Source: Martinezella lusitana (GTDB lineage Bacteria > Pseudomonadota > Alphaproteobacteria > Rhizobiales > Rhizobiaceae). Taken from it: a DNA stretch of 64,000 bases. The notes below the pieces were generated by a model. That model did no database searches, had not been told where the DNA came from, and saw only the letters and a program-made list of their open reading frames with translations. Location: contig NZ_WUEY01000023.1 of the NCBI RefSeq assembly GCF_010668395.1, forward strand, positions 1 to 64,000, given 5' to 3'. Made by a program: the position numbers and the translations under genes. This document shows positions 15,676-24,181 of this stretch, piece after piece (position 1 is the stretch's first letter; the number at the start of each line of letters is the position of its first letter).

Positions 15676-16473
15676 ATGACCATGTCCTTCAGCCTTCCCC
15701 TCGTCAAAATGCAGGCCCTTCACAAGAGCTACGGCAACGGAGCCATTCAGGTGCTGAAAGGCATCGACATCGAAATGAAACCTGGCGAACGCGTCGTTGT
15801 CATCGGCCCGAGCGGCGGCGGCAAGAGCACGCTGCTCCGGGTGATGATGGGCCTGGAGCAGATAGACAGCGGGTCGATCAGCTTTGACGGCAAAGCCTAT
15901 ATTTCGTCCGGAGGTGCCGGCAAGAAGACCCTCATCGATACGGAAGTCCGCCGGTCGATCGGCATGGTCTTTCAGCACTACACGCTCTTTCCGCATTTGA
16001 ACGTGATGCAGAACCTCGTTCTCGCGCCTTGCAAGGTGCGCGGGGAAGCCAAGGCACATGCGATGGCGCGCGCGGAGGCCCTCCTGGAACGGTTCGGCCT
16101 GGCAGCGAAGGCCAGGGCCTATCCCGCCCAGCTCTCCGGCGGTCAGAAGCAGCGCGTCGCCATCGCCCGCGCCCTGATGCTGGATCCCAAGCTGATGCTG
16201 TTCGACGAGGTCACGTCGGCGCTCGACCCGGAGCTTGTCAGCGAGGTCGAGCAGGTGATCCTGCAACTGGCATCGCAGAACATGCCGATGATGATCGTCA
16301 CCCACGACATGTGGTTTGCGAAGAATATCGCCTCGCGCGTGATTTTCTGTGCCGGCGGCGTCGTTGTGGAGGATGGCCCTCCCGAACAGGTGCTCGGCTC
16401 TCCCAGGGAGGAGCGTACCAAGGAATTCATCGACCGCGTCTTCCATATCAAGCAGCAGGGGGCGGTCGCGTGA
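15676..16473 (+). CDS. Amino-acid ABC transporter ATPase
   Basis: A 265-residue ATPase of the polar-amino-acid class. Walker A is G-P-S-G-G-G-K-S-T (about 51-59), the Q-loop is V-F-Q-H-Y, the signature is L-S-G-G-Q, and Walker B is L-M-L-F-D-E-V-T-S-A-L-D-P. The last has Val where most relatives have Pro after D-E, which is common in this subfamily. The start at 15676 has ATG-ACC-ATG, so 15682 is an alternative. Its TGA overlaps the next gene's GTG start by four bases, so translation is coupled to the first permease. Confidence 0.92.
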   Translation: MTMSFSLPLVKMQALHKSYGNGAIQVLKGIDIEMKPGERVVVIGPSGGGKSTLLRVMMGLEQIDSGSISFDGKAYISSGGAGKKTLIDTEVRRSIGMVFQHYTLFPHLNVMQNLVLAPCKVRGEAKAHAMARAEALLERFGLAAKARAYPAQLSGGQKQRVAIARALMLDPKLMLFDEVTSALDPELVSEVEQVILQLASQNMPMMIVTHDMWFAKNIASRVIFCAGGVVVEDGPPEQVLGSPREERTKEFIDRVFHIKQQGAVA

Positions 16474-17132
16474 ACTACACGTTCGACTTCAACGCTGTAT
16501 CGATCGCGCCGCTGCTGCAGGGATTGTGGGTTTCCCTGGAGCTGACCGCGGCGGCCAATGTCATCGGCATCGTTCTGGGCTTTGGATTGGCCCTTCTGAT
16601 CATGAGCCCCTACAGGCTGGTCCGCTTGCCTTTCGTGCTCTTCGTCGAATTTTTCCGCTGCACGCCCGCCATCGTTCAGATCGTCTGGATATTCTACTGC
16701 GTTCCGATGATCTTCGACGTCTTCCTGGATCCGATCACCATGGGCGTGCTGGCGCTCGGGCTGAACCTCATGGCGTTCAACGCTGAGGCCTATCGGGCGG
16801 CAATCCAGGCGGTTCCAAAGGAGCAGATCGACGCGGGGATTGCGCTTGGCCTCTCGCCGCTGCAGCGCGTGCTCTACATCGTCTTCCCGACGGCGTTCCG
16901 TGCCTCCATCCCCGTTTTGCTGACGAACGGCATCGTCATCTTCCAGCAGAGCGCGCTCGTTGCGATCGTCGCAATCCAGGACCTGATGTACCAGGGAAAG
17001 ACGCTCGCGACCGAAACGTACAGACCGATCGAAACATTCACCGTCGTGGCGCTGATCTATTTCGCCGTGTCCTTTCCGATCACGCAGATCGTCGGCTTCC
17101 TGGAACGCCGCCGACAGCTTCTCGTCAGCTAG
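16470..17132 (+). CDS. Amino-acid ABC transporter permease 1
   Basis: A 220-residue HisM/GlnP-type permease with about five membrane spans, the F-F-R-C-T-P-A-I-V-Q-I segment near residue 62, and the EAA-like loop at D-A-G-I-A-L-G-L. It starts at a GTG that overlaps the ATPase stop (GTGA); no better ATG exists because the frame continues upstream inside the ATPase gene. It pairs with the second permease to form a heterodimer. The consensus R-G-T-P is R-C-T-P here. Confidence 0.88.
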   Translation: MNYTFDFNAVSIAPLLQGLWVSLELTAAANVIGIVLGFGLALLIMSPYRLVRLPFVLFVEFFRCTPAIVQIVWIFYCVPMIFDVFLDPITMGVLALGLNLMAFNAEAYRAAIQAVPKEQIDAGIALGLSPLQRVLYIVFPTAFRASIPVLLTNGIVIFQQSALVAIVAIQDLMYQGKTLATETYRPIETFTVVALIYFAVSFPITQIVGFLERRRQLLVS

Positions 17133-17142
17133 GAGGCCAAGG

Positions 17143-17808
17143 ATGACACTCGATTTCTCGATCCTTCTGCGCTTCGAGCACGCGCTTTTGCTCGGTCTTT
17201 GGATGACCGTAAAACTGACGGTGACCTGCATCGTGCTCGGATGTTCTCTCGGCTTTCTGGTCGGCCTTGCCAGAACGTCCCGCAATCTCGTGCTAAAAGC
17301 CGTCTCCAGCATCTATGTCGAGTTCTTTCGCGGCACGCCGGTCCTCATCCAGCTCTTCTGGATCTTCTTTTGCCTGCCTCTGCTGCTTGGCGTCGAGCTG
17401 TCAAACCTCGCATCGGGTGTCATCGCATTGACCCTCTACATGGGGGCGATCACCAGCGAAACCTTCCGGGCGAGTCTGAAGTCGATCGGACCGGAGCAAC
17501 TGGATGCCTGCGTTGCTCTCGGACTTCCCCGAAATGTCCAGATCGTCAACGTCGTGCTTCCGCAGGCCGTCTTGCGCGCGGTCCCGACATTGCTGTCGAA
17601 CTGCGTCAGCCTGTTCAAGGAGAGCGCCCTGGTTTCGGCGGTCGGCATGGCCGACCTGATGTTCGTCGGCCAGAACATCTCGAACAATACCGCGCGTCCC
17701 GTCGAAGTTCTGACCGTCGTCGCCCTGATCTATTTCGTCATCGCATTTCCGTTGACGCGAGCCGTCTCCCTCATCGAGGCGCGCATACTCAAGAAACTCG
17801 CCATCTAA
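17143..17808 (+). CDS. Amino-acid ABC transporter permease 2
   Basis: A 221-residue HisQ/GlnP-type permease with the standard E-F-F-R-G-T-P-V-L-I-Q motif near residue 63 and L-D-A-C-V-A-L-G-L as the ATPase-contacting loop. AGGAGG precedes the ATG, 10 bases after permease 1. Together with permease 1, the ATPase and the binding protein it forms a complete importer. Confidence 0.9.
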   Translation: MTLDFSILLRFEHALLLGLWMTVKLTVTCIVLGCSLGFLVGLARTSRNLVLKAVSSIYVEFFRGTPVLIQLFWIFFCLPLLLGVELSNLASGVIALTLYMGAITSETFRASLKSIGPEQLDACVALGLPRNVQIVNVVLPQAVLRAVPTLLSNCVSLFKESALVSAVGMADLMFVGQNISNNTARPVEVLTVVALIYFVIAFPLTRAVSLIEARILKKLAI

Positions 17809-17838
17809 ACGCAATCGCTTCACGTACAGGAGATTTTC

Positions 17839-18717
17839 ATGAAACTGTCCGGCGTCATGCCCGCGCTCATCACCCCCTTCGATGCGAACGGCAAGGTCGA
17901 TTTCAAGGCCTTCGAACGACATCTAACCGCGCTGCGCGCCGCCGGCGTGACCGGATGGGTGCCCATGGGGTCGACGGGCGAGTATTCCGCGCTGTCGAAT
18001 GCAGAGCGCGACGACGTGTTGAAGTTCGTCAAGGACTTCGCAAGGGAAGGCGAAGCGCTGATTGCCGGCACGAACGCGCCTGCTAGCCGAGAGGTCATTG
18101 AAAACACGCTTCGCGCGAAGGAAATCGGCTACGATACCGTTTTGCTGGCGACGCCTTTCTATACACGCCCCACGCAGGACGAACTCCTTGCCCATTTTCG
18201 CAGGGTGCTCGACGCAACCGACATCAACCTCGTGCTCTACAGCTATCCGTACAAGGATGGTGTCGAGATCGGCTTCGATATTCTCGATGCGCTCGCGGAC
18301 GATCCCCGCGTTCTCGGCATCAAGGAAAGCTCCGGCTCGCTCCAGCGCGCGATCGACATTCATTCTCGGTACAAGGGCCGCATTGATCTGATCTCCGGGT
18401 CGGACGATATCGCCCTCGACTTCATGTTCTGGGGCGCGGACGCCTGGATCTGCGGACCCGCCAATTGCATGGCGAAGGCCTGCGTCGATCTCGATCGAAC
18501 CTTCCGCTCGGGTGATCTTGCCGCCGCGCGCGAGAAGATGATCGTGCTCTATCGTGCGATGAACATTCTCGAGAGTGGAAAGTTCGTGCAGAAGGTCAAG
18601 TATGGCTGCGATCTTCAGGGCCTGCCCGTCGGCAATTGCCGCGCGCCGCTCGGCGAGCTGACGGCCGATGAGAAGGCTGAATTCAAGGCCGCGATGCAAC
18701 CTATCCTGAACTGGTGA
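17839..18717 (+). CDS. DapA-family aldolase/deaminase, probable pyrroline-4-hydroxy-2-carboxylate deaminase
   Basis: A 292-residue TIM-barrel enzyme of the dihydrodipicolinate synthase family. The Schiff-base lysine is K162 in G-I-K-E-S-S-G, with G-S-T-G-E-Y-S near residue 47 and the Y-S-Y-P-Y tyrosine pair at 134-138. True lysine biosynthesis is unlikely in this setting. In hydroxyproline catabolism a DapA relative (HypD) deaminates and dehydrates the pyrroline to alpha-ketoglutarate semialdehyde, which fits the adjoining flavoprotein and aldehyde dehydrogenase. AGGAG precedes the ATG. The substrate is inferred from the neighbours. Confidence 0.8.
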   Translation: MKLSGVMPALITPFDANGKVDFKAFERHLTALRAAGVTGWVPMGSTGEYSALSNAERDDVLKFVKDFAREGEALIAGTNAPASREVIENTLRAKEIGYDTVLLATPFYTRPTQDELLAHFRRVLDATDINLVLYSYPYKDGVEIGFDILDALADDPRVLGIKESSGSLQRAIDIHSRYKGRIDLISGSDDIALDFMFWGADAWICGPANCMAKACVDLDRTFRSGDLAAAREKMIVLYRAMNILESGKFVQKVKYGCDLQGLPVGNCRAPLGELTADEKAEFKAAMQPILNW

Positions 18718-18724
18718 GCAGATC

Positions 18725-18762
18725 GGGTATCGCGGTGCGGTGGCGCCTCGATACCCATTTTT
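18725..18762 (+). terminator. Terminator-like hairpin inside the operon
   Basis: GGGTATCG (18725-18732) and CGATACCC (18749-18756) form a perfect 8-bp stem around a GC-rich loop, followed at once by ATTTTT. It sits between the DapA-family and flavoprotein genes. It could attenuate the distal catabolic genes. Confidence 0.55.
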
Positions 18763-18773
18763 GAGGACGTGAA

Positions 18774-20012
18774 GTGGCTTCAATCGTTGTCGTCGGCGCC
18801 GGTATAATCGGAACCAGCCTTGCTTATGAGTTGCAGTGCCGCGGCCAGTCCGTCGTGCTCGTCGACAAGAGCGCGCCGGGGCAGGGCGCCTCCTATGGCA
18901 ACATGGCCAGCATCGCGGTGACGGAATTCATGCCTGCCTCGCGCCCCGGTATCTGGGCGCAGATGCCCAAATGGCTTCTCGATCCCGAAGGGCCCGTTCG
19001 CATCCGGCCCTCCTATGTGCCGCGGCTGATCCCCTGGTTTCTGCGGTTCATAGCCGCAAGCCGCCCATCCAGGCTGAGACAGCTTGAAGAAGCCGGCGCG
19101 GCGCTGTGCGCACGCGTCCACGAGGATCTTGGAGCCTTCCTCAAGACGACTGGTCTCGAGCATATGCTGAGCGCCGAAGGATGCCTCAGTCTTTACGCCG
19201 ACGAGGCCGAGTTCCGGGCCGATCGCGAGCATATCGAAATTCTCGAACGCTTTGGGTTCCGGCACGAGATCCTCGGCGGCAATGCCATCCGCGATCTCGA
19301 ACCGGCGCTGACGACGAAGATCACAAAGGCCGTCCTGTTCCCGGACAATCGTTCGATCGCCGACCCCTATGGGTTCGTCCTTGCCATAGCCGACAGGTTC
19401 AGAGCCCTGGGGGGCATTATCGAACAAGGCGGGGTGATCGGCTTCGAGCATCGCGAGGAGGGCCTATCCGCCGTCAGGCTGAACGACGGACGATTGCTTG
19501 CTGCAGACAAGTTTGTCCTTGCGGCAGGCGCCTTCACGGCACGGCTCTCGGACATGCTGAGAGAGTACATCCCGCTTGAGACCGAGCGGGGTTACCACAC
19601 GCAGATCATGGATCCCGGCGTTTCGATGCGTCATTCGATCATATGGCCGGCGCGTACCTTCATGGTCACGCCGACGGCCGGCGGCATCCGGGTCGGCGGG
19701 ACGGTCGAGATGGCGGGCCTTGATGCGGCGCCGGATTATCGCCGGGCAAAAGTGCTGGTGAAGCGAGCCAGGGAGGCGCTTCCCGATCTGCAGCCGCGCC
19801 AGGCAACGGAGTGGATGGGACACCGTCCGGCTCTTCCCGACACGGTGCCCGTGATGGGGCCTTCCGCCAAGCGAAGAAACCTCTGGTACGCGACAGGCCA
19901 TGGTCATCTCGGCCTGACCTATGCGGCGACCACCGCCCGGCTGATGGGGGACATCATTACTGGTCTCAAGCCGCCCGTGGACATGAAACCCTATCGCGTC
20001 GACCGGTTCTAG
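18774..20012 (+). CDS. FAD-dependent D-amino-acid dehydrogenase-like enzyme (probable D-hydroxyproline dehydrogenase)
   Basis: A 412-residue DAO-family flavoprotein. The N-terminal FAD fingerprint is V-V-G-A-G-I-I-G, E/D-type V-L-V-D-K follows, and the C-terminal G-H-G-H-L-G-L-T-Y segment is typical of DadA-like dehydrogenases. The start codon is GTG at 18774 with TTGAGGA seven bases upstream. In the hydroxyproline route this enzyme (HypO role) oxidises cis-4-hydroxy-D-proline to the pyrroline. It stands between the DapA-family and aldehyde dehydrogenase genes, exactly the order of chemistry expected. Proline- or sarcosine-specific relatives cannot be ruled out. Confidence 0.8.
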   Translation: MASIVVVGAGIIGTSLAYELQCRGQSVVLVDKSAPGQGASYGNMASIAVTEFMPASRPGIWAQMPKWLLDPEGPVRIRPSYVPRLIPWFLRFIAASRPSRLRQLEEAGAALCARVHEDLGAFLKTTGLEHMLSAEGCLSLYADEAEFRADREHIEILERFGFRHEILGGNAIRDLEPALTTKITKAVLFPDNRSIADPYGFVLAIADRFRALGGIIEQGGVIGFEHREEGLSAVRLNDGRLLAADKFVLAAGAFTARLSDMLREYIPLETERGYHTQIMDPGVSMRHSIIWPARTFMVTPTAGGIRVGGTVEMAGLDAAPDYRRAKVLVKRAREALPDLQPRQATEWMGHRPALPDTVPVMGPSAKRRNLWYATGHGHLGLTYAATTARLMGDIITGLKPPVDMKPYRVDRF

Positions 20013-20046
20013 CGCCGCGGCGACCGATGTCAGCAAGGATATGAAG

Positions 20047-21522
20047 ATGCGAAGCGAACTCTACATCGACGGCAATTGGGTGAAGCCTCTCAAGGGGGGC
20101 GTCTGCGAGGTAATCGATCCGGCGACCGAAGACGTCGTACAGACGATCGCAGCCGCAACGGCCGAAGACGTCGATGTCGCCGTCAGGGCGGCCAGGCGAG
20201 CCTTCGACAAGGACGGCTGGCCGAAGCTTTCAGGCACACAACGGGCGAAATACCTGCGCGCGATCGCCAAGGGTATTCGCGCCCGGCAAGCGGAGATCGC
20301 TCGTCTGGAGGTCATCGACAACGGCAAGCCGTTGCCGGAGGCCGACTGGGATATCGCCGACGCCGCCGGCTGCTTCGATTTCTATGCGGGACTTGCCGAG
20401 CAGCTCGACAACAATCCGGTGGAAACGATAGCTCTCGCGGATGATCGTTTCACATCGAAGGCGGTCAGGGAGCCGATCGGCGTCGCCGGCGCCATCATTC
20501 CCTGGAACTATCCGTTGTTGATGGCCGCCTGGAAGGTTGCGCCCGCTCTGGCCGCCGGCTGCACGGTCGTTCTCAAGCCGGCCGAGCTGACGTCGCTCAC
20601 CGCATTGGAGCTCGCCGCCGTCGCCGATGAAGCCGGACTTCCGCCGGGCGTGCTGAACATCGTCACCGGTTCGGGTTCGGTCGCGGGACAGGCGATCATC
20701 GATCACAAGGGCGTCGACAAGTTGGCGTTCACGGGCTCCGGTCCGGTGGGATCGAAGATCATGGCGGCCGCGGCCCGCGACATCAAGCGCATCAGTCTCG
20801 AGCTTGGGGGCAAGTCGCCCTTCGTCGTGTTCGACGATGCCGATATCGACGAGGCGGTGGAATGGATCATGTTCGGCATCTTCTGGAACCAGGGCCAGGT
20901 CTGCTCGGCAACGTCCCGCGTGCTCGTGCATCAAAAAATCTACGAGCGCCTGCTGTCGCGCCTCGTCGAGGAGACGGGCAAGATCAGGATCGGCAACGGT
21001 CTGGAAGAAGGCGTCCTTCTCGGGCCGTTGGTGTCGAAGCGGCAGTACGATCAGGTGGTCGCAGCGATCGAAGGCGCCCGCAAGGCCGGGGCGACGATCG
21101 CCTGCGGTGGAACGCGCCCGGAAGGGTTCGACAAAGGCTATTATCTGCGCCCGACCGTGCTGACGGACGTTCCGCTCGACAGCGCCGCCTGGGTCGAGGA
21201 GATATTCGGTCCGGTCGTATGCATCAGGCCCTTCGAGAGCGAGGAGGAGGCAATCGAGCTTGCCAACGACTCCCGTTTCGGCCTTGCCGCCGCCGTCATG
21301 TCGAAAGACGATTCTCGTGCCGAACGCGTCGCCGCAGCGTTCCGGGCAGGTATTGTCTGGATCAATTGCTCGCAGCCGACGTTCACCGAGGCCCCATGGG
21401 GCGGATACAAGGAATCCGGAATCGGGCGGGAGCTCGGCCGCTGGGGCCTCGAAAACTATCTCGAGACCAAGCAGATCACCAAATACGTCACCGACAAGCC
21501 CTGGGGCTGGTATATCAAATAG
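20047..21522 (+). CDS. Aldehyde dehydrogenase (aminoaldehyde/ketoglutarate-semialdehyde type)
   Basis: A 491-residue NAD(P)-dependent aldehyde dehydrogenase. The catalytic Cys is in N-Q-G-Q-V-C-S-A and the general base Glu in L-E-L-G-G-K. F-T-G-S-G-P-V-G is the cofactor loop. AAGGA is seven bases before the ATG at 20047; the ATG at 20041 is too near it. Sequence flavour is that of the betaine/aminoaldehyde branch rather than classical HypH, but its location suggests it oxidises alpha-ketoglutarate semialdehyde to 2-oxoglutarate. Confidence 0.88.
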   Translation: MRSELYIDGNWVKPLKGGVCEVIDPATEDVVQTIAAATAEDVDVAVRAARRAFDKDGWPKLSGTQRAKYLRAIAKGIRARQAEIARLEVIDNGKPLPEADWDIADAAGCFDFYAGLAEQLDNNPVETIALADDRFTSKAVREPIGVAGAIIPWNYPLLMAAWKVAPALAAGCTVVLKPAELTSLTALELAAVADEAGLPPGVLNIVTGSGSVAGQAIIDHKGVDKLAFTGSGPVGSKIMAAAARDIKRISLELGGKSPFVVFDDADIDEAVEWIMFGIFWNQGQVCSATSRVLVHQKIYERLLSRLVEETGKIRIGNGLEEGVLLGPLVSKRQYDQVVAAIEGARKAGATIACGGTRPEGFDKGYYLRPTVLTDVPLDSAAWVEEIFGPVVCIRPFESEEEAIELANDSRFGLAAAVMSKDDSRAERVAAAFRAGIVWINCSQPTFTEAPWGGYKESGIGRELGRWGLENYLETKQITKYVTDKPWGWYIK

Positions 21523-21534
21523 AGGTCTCACGGG

Positions 21535-22569
21535 ATGCGTTTCGAACGATCTCTCGAACTGCTGCTCGTTCACTGCCAGGGCGAGCTCGGCCACGTCCTC
21601 GTCGCCGGCGCTCCGGACATTCCCGGCGCGACGATGCTCGACAAGATGAACCACATCAATACGGTCGATGATAGCCTCAGGCGCTTCGTCACCTTCGAGC
21701 CGCGCGCCAATGTCGCCATGTCCGTCAACCTGCTGGTGGCGCCCACGCGCGCCGACGCCGATGCCGGTTTCATCGTGCTGCAGGCGGACCGTGCCCATCC
21801 CATGTCGGGCAGCAATTGCATCTGCGTTGTCACGGCGCTTGTCGAAAGCGGCCGTGTTCCCATGCACGAGCCGGAGACGGTGGTCCGGCTTGATACGCCG
21901 GCCGGCCTTATCGTCGCCCGCGCCCGCTGTGAGAACGGCCGTTGCCTCAGCGTCAGCCTCGACAACGTGCCGAGCTTCGCGGAACGGCTCGACCACCAGA
22001 TCGATACGCCGCTCTGGGGTCGCGTCAAGGTCGATATCGCATTCGGCGGCGTCTACTACGCTCTGGTCGACGTAGGTCAGCTTGGGCTTACCATACGACC
22101 CGACAACGCACGGGCGCTCGCCGAAGCAGGCATTGAGCTCAAGCGTCTTCTCGCCGAGCAGGTGGCGGTCGTTCATCCGACGCTTCCCGGTATCGATGAG
22201 ATTGCCTACGTGATGTTCCGCGACGCAGAGCCGGACGGCGCGGTTCGCACCTGCACGACACTGCAGCCTGGCCGTGTCGACCGCTCACCCTGCGGAACCG
22301 GCAGCTCTGCCAATCTCGCGACGCTCCATGCGCGCGGCGTGGTCACCGTCGGCGATGTCCGGACGTCTCGTTCCATCATAGGCGGAGAGTTTCTCGCCGA
22401 GGCGATCGGTGAAACGGAAATCGGCGGTCGCAAGGCCGTGCTGCCCCGCATTACCGGGCAGGCTTACATCTACGGACGCTCGGAACTCCGTATGTCCGAT
22501 GACGATCCGTTTGCTGCGGGCTTCGCTCTCTCGGATACGTGGGGTCCGCAGGTGGGCCTGCTGAAATAG
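21535..22569 (+). CDS. Proline-racemase superfamily protein, Ser/Cys type (probable hydroxyproline 2-epimerase)
   Basis: A 344-residue member of the proline racemase family. The first catalytic position is Ser91 in M-S-G-S, where racemases have M-C-G-H. The second catalytic Cys is intact (C253 in S-P-C-G-T-G). This Ser/Cys pairing marks a subgroup distinct from Cys/Cys racemases and Cys/Thr dehydratases. Members of the superfamily epimerise 4-hydroxyproline or dehydrate 3-hydroxyproline. The ATG is 12 bases after the aldehyde dehydrogenase stop. In this operon it would supply the D-epimer to the flavoprotein; the exact stereochemistry is open. Confidence 0.82.
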   Translation: MRFERSLELLLVHCQGELGHVLVAGAPDIPGATMLDKMNHINTVDDSLRRFVTFEPRANVAMSVNLLVAPTRADADAGFIVLQADRAHPMSGSNCICVVTALVESGRVPMHEPETVVRLDTPAGLIVARARCENGRCLSVSLDNVPSFAERLDHQIDTPLWGRVKVDIAFGGVYYALVDVGQLGLTIRPDNARALAEAGIELKRLLAEQVAVVHPTLPGIDEIAYVMFRDAEPDGAVRTCTTLQPGRVDRSPCGTGSSANLATLHARGVVTVGDVRTSRSIIGGEFLAEAIGETEIGGRKAVLPRITGQAYIYGRSELRMSDDDPFAAGFALSDTWGPQVGLLK

Positions 22570-22578
22570 GAGACTGAA

Positions 22579-23337
22579 ATGAGCAAGTCACTTGAAGGAC
22601 ACGCCATACTGGTCACCGGGGCGTCCGGGGGAATAGGTGCCGCTATTGTCGAGCGGCTTGCTGCAGAAGGCGCAAGGCCGATCATCCACTACGGTCGGGA
22701 CAGGGAAGGGGCCGAAGCCTTGCTTGCCCGCGTTGGCGGTCACGGCTGGATTGTCCAGGCGGATCTGTCGACCGAGCAAGGCCCTTTCGGCCTTTGGCGA
22801 GGTGCCGTCGCGGCTGCAGGAAGGGTTCATGGCCTGGTGAACAATGCCGGCATTCGCACCGAGATTTCCGTCGAGGCATCTCCGGAAGACTGGAAGGCCG
22901 CCTGGCAGAAGGAATTCCAGATCAACTTCTTCGCCGCTGCCGATCTTTCCAAGGAAGCGATCGTCCATTTCAAGGCACATGGCGGCGGCCGCATCGTCAG
23001 CATCGCCAGCCGCGCCGGTCAGCGCGGTTATGCGGCCGAGGCGATGCCTTATGGCGCGAGCAAGGCGGCCCTCATCAACCTGACCAAGTCCATCGCCCGC
23101 AGCTTCGGGGCCGAAGGTGTGACGGCGGTGGCGATCGCTCCCGGCTGGGTGCGCACGGACATGGCGGAGGATTTTATCGCCGCGCATGGAAAGGCCGCTG
23201 CCGTCGCGGACATTCCGATCGGCGAGATGGCGTCGCCATCCGAGGTGGCTGAACTTGTCGCATTCGTCCTGCGGCCCAGCCAGGCGTCGCTGAACGGAGC
23301 GACGCTCGATGTCAATGGCGGAAGCTACATTCGATAA
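22579..23337 (+). CDS. Short-chain dehydrogenase/reductase 1
   Basis: A 252-residue classical SDR. The cofactor motif is T-G-A-S-G-G-I-G, followed by N-N-A-G and the catalytic Ser with Y-G-A-S-K. AGGAGACTGAA precedes the ATG, nine bases after the epimerase gene. It is one of two tandem SDRs ending the operon; they share only the common fold. A role in oxidising or reducing a hydroxyl on the imino acid or a side product is possible, but no substrate can be read. Confidence 0.85.
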   Translation: MSKSLEGHAILVTGASGGIGAAIVERLAAEGARPIIHYGRDREGAEALLARVGGHGWIVQADLSTEQGPFGLWRGAVAAAGRVHGLVNNAGIRTEISVEASPEDWKAAWQKEFQINFFAAADLSKEAIVHFKAHGGGRIVSIASRAGQRGYAAEAMPYGASKAALINLTKSIARSFGAEGVTAVAIAPGWVRTDMAEDFIAAHGKAAAVADIPIGEMASPSEVAELVAFVLRPSQASLNGATLDVNGGSYIR

Positions 23338-23353
23338 TATGGAGATGGTTCTC

Positions 23354-24109
23354 ATGAAGCGTTTTGAGGAAAAAGTTGCGATCGTCACGGGAGCGGGCGG
23401 CGGGATCGGCTCGGCCATCGCCAGGCGCCTTTCGAGCGAGGGGGCTTTCGTCGTCGTCACGGATGTGAACGCCGAGGCAGCCGCGCAGGTCGCAAGCGAT
23501 ATCGAGGCCGCCGGCGGCAAGGCGCGGGTGATCGCGGCAGACATCTCAAGCAGGGATTCATGCTTCAATCTGGTTGGGCAGGCATTCGGCTGGCGGAACC
23601 GCTTGGATATCCTCGTGAACAATGCGGGCATCAATCGTCGTGGCAATCTGCTGTCGTTGTCGGACGAGGATTGGGACATCAGCTTCGCAGTCAATCTCCA
23701 CTCGATGTTCCATCTGTGCCGTGCAGTTCTTCCGCACATGGTTGCGGCGGGCGGCGGCGCGATCGTGAACACGGCCTCGCAATGGGGGCTTCATCCCGCG
23801 CCCAATCATATCGCCTACAACACCACGAAGGCGGCTGTTGCGGCATTCACGCAGAACCTGGCCCGCGACTATGCGCCGGACAAGATCCGGGTCAACGCAG
23901 TCTGCCCGGGCGAGATCCATACGCCTATGCTGGAGGCCGGGGTGAAGCGGTCCGGCCGCACGATCGCGGATCTGGACAGGCTCGTGCCCTTCGGGCGCAT
24001 CGGCAAACCCGAGGAAGTCGCCGCCCTCGTCGCGTTCCTGGCCTCGGACGAAGCCGCGTTCATGTGCGGGTCGCTGGTCGAGATCACCGGTGCCCAAGCC
24101 GTCGCTTAG
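23354..24109 (+). CDS. Short-chain dehydrogenase/reductase 2
   Basis: A 251-residue classical SDR with T-G-A-G-G-G-I-G for the cofactor, N-N-A-G, and the active site Ser plus Y-N-T-T-K. The ATG at 23354 is preceded by GGAGATGG; the earlier in-frame starts at 23309 and 23339 overlap the previous gene and give an unlikely N-terminus. It is the last gene of the hydroxyproline-type operon and is followed by a long hairpin. Confidence 0.85.
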   Translation: MKRFEEKVAIVTGAGGGIGSAIARRLSSEGAFVVVTDVNAEAAAQVASDIEAAGGKARVIAADISSRDSCFNLVGQAFGWRNRLDILVNNAGINRRGNLLSLSDEDWDISFAVNLHSMFHLCRAVLPHMVAAGGGAIVNTASQWGLHPAPNHIAYNTTKAAVAAFTQNLARDYAPDKIRVNAVCPGEIHTPMLEAGVKRSGRTIADLDRLVPFGRIGKPEEVAALVAFLASDEAAFMCGSLVEITGAQAVA

Positions 24110-24132
24110 CGAGCCTGCGACGTTTGGTCTGC

Positions 24133-24166
24133 GTCGAGACGATCCTCCACGGAGGATCGTCTCGAC
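24133..24166. terminator. 16-bp perfect hairpin between convergent operons
   Basis: GTCGAGACGATCCTCC pairs fully with GGAGGATCGTCTCGAC across a two-base centre. It lies between the SDR2 stop and the stop of the minus-strand peroxidase. There is no T-run, but the stem is strong enough to serve both directions as a terminator or mRNA 3' end. Confidence 0.6.
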
Positions 24167-24181
24167 TATCGAAGTGCACCG

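Noticed and set aside
20230..22176. 648-codon minus-strand frame opposite the aldehyde dehydrogenase and epimerase genes
   Set aside because: Long antisense frames are expected in high-GC DNA. It has no ribosome site or motif, and both plus-strand genes have intact active sites.
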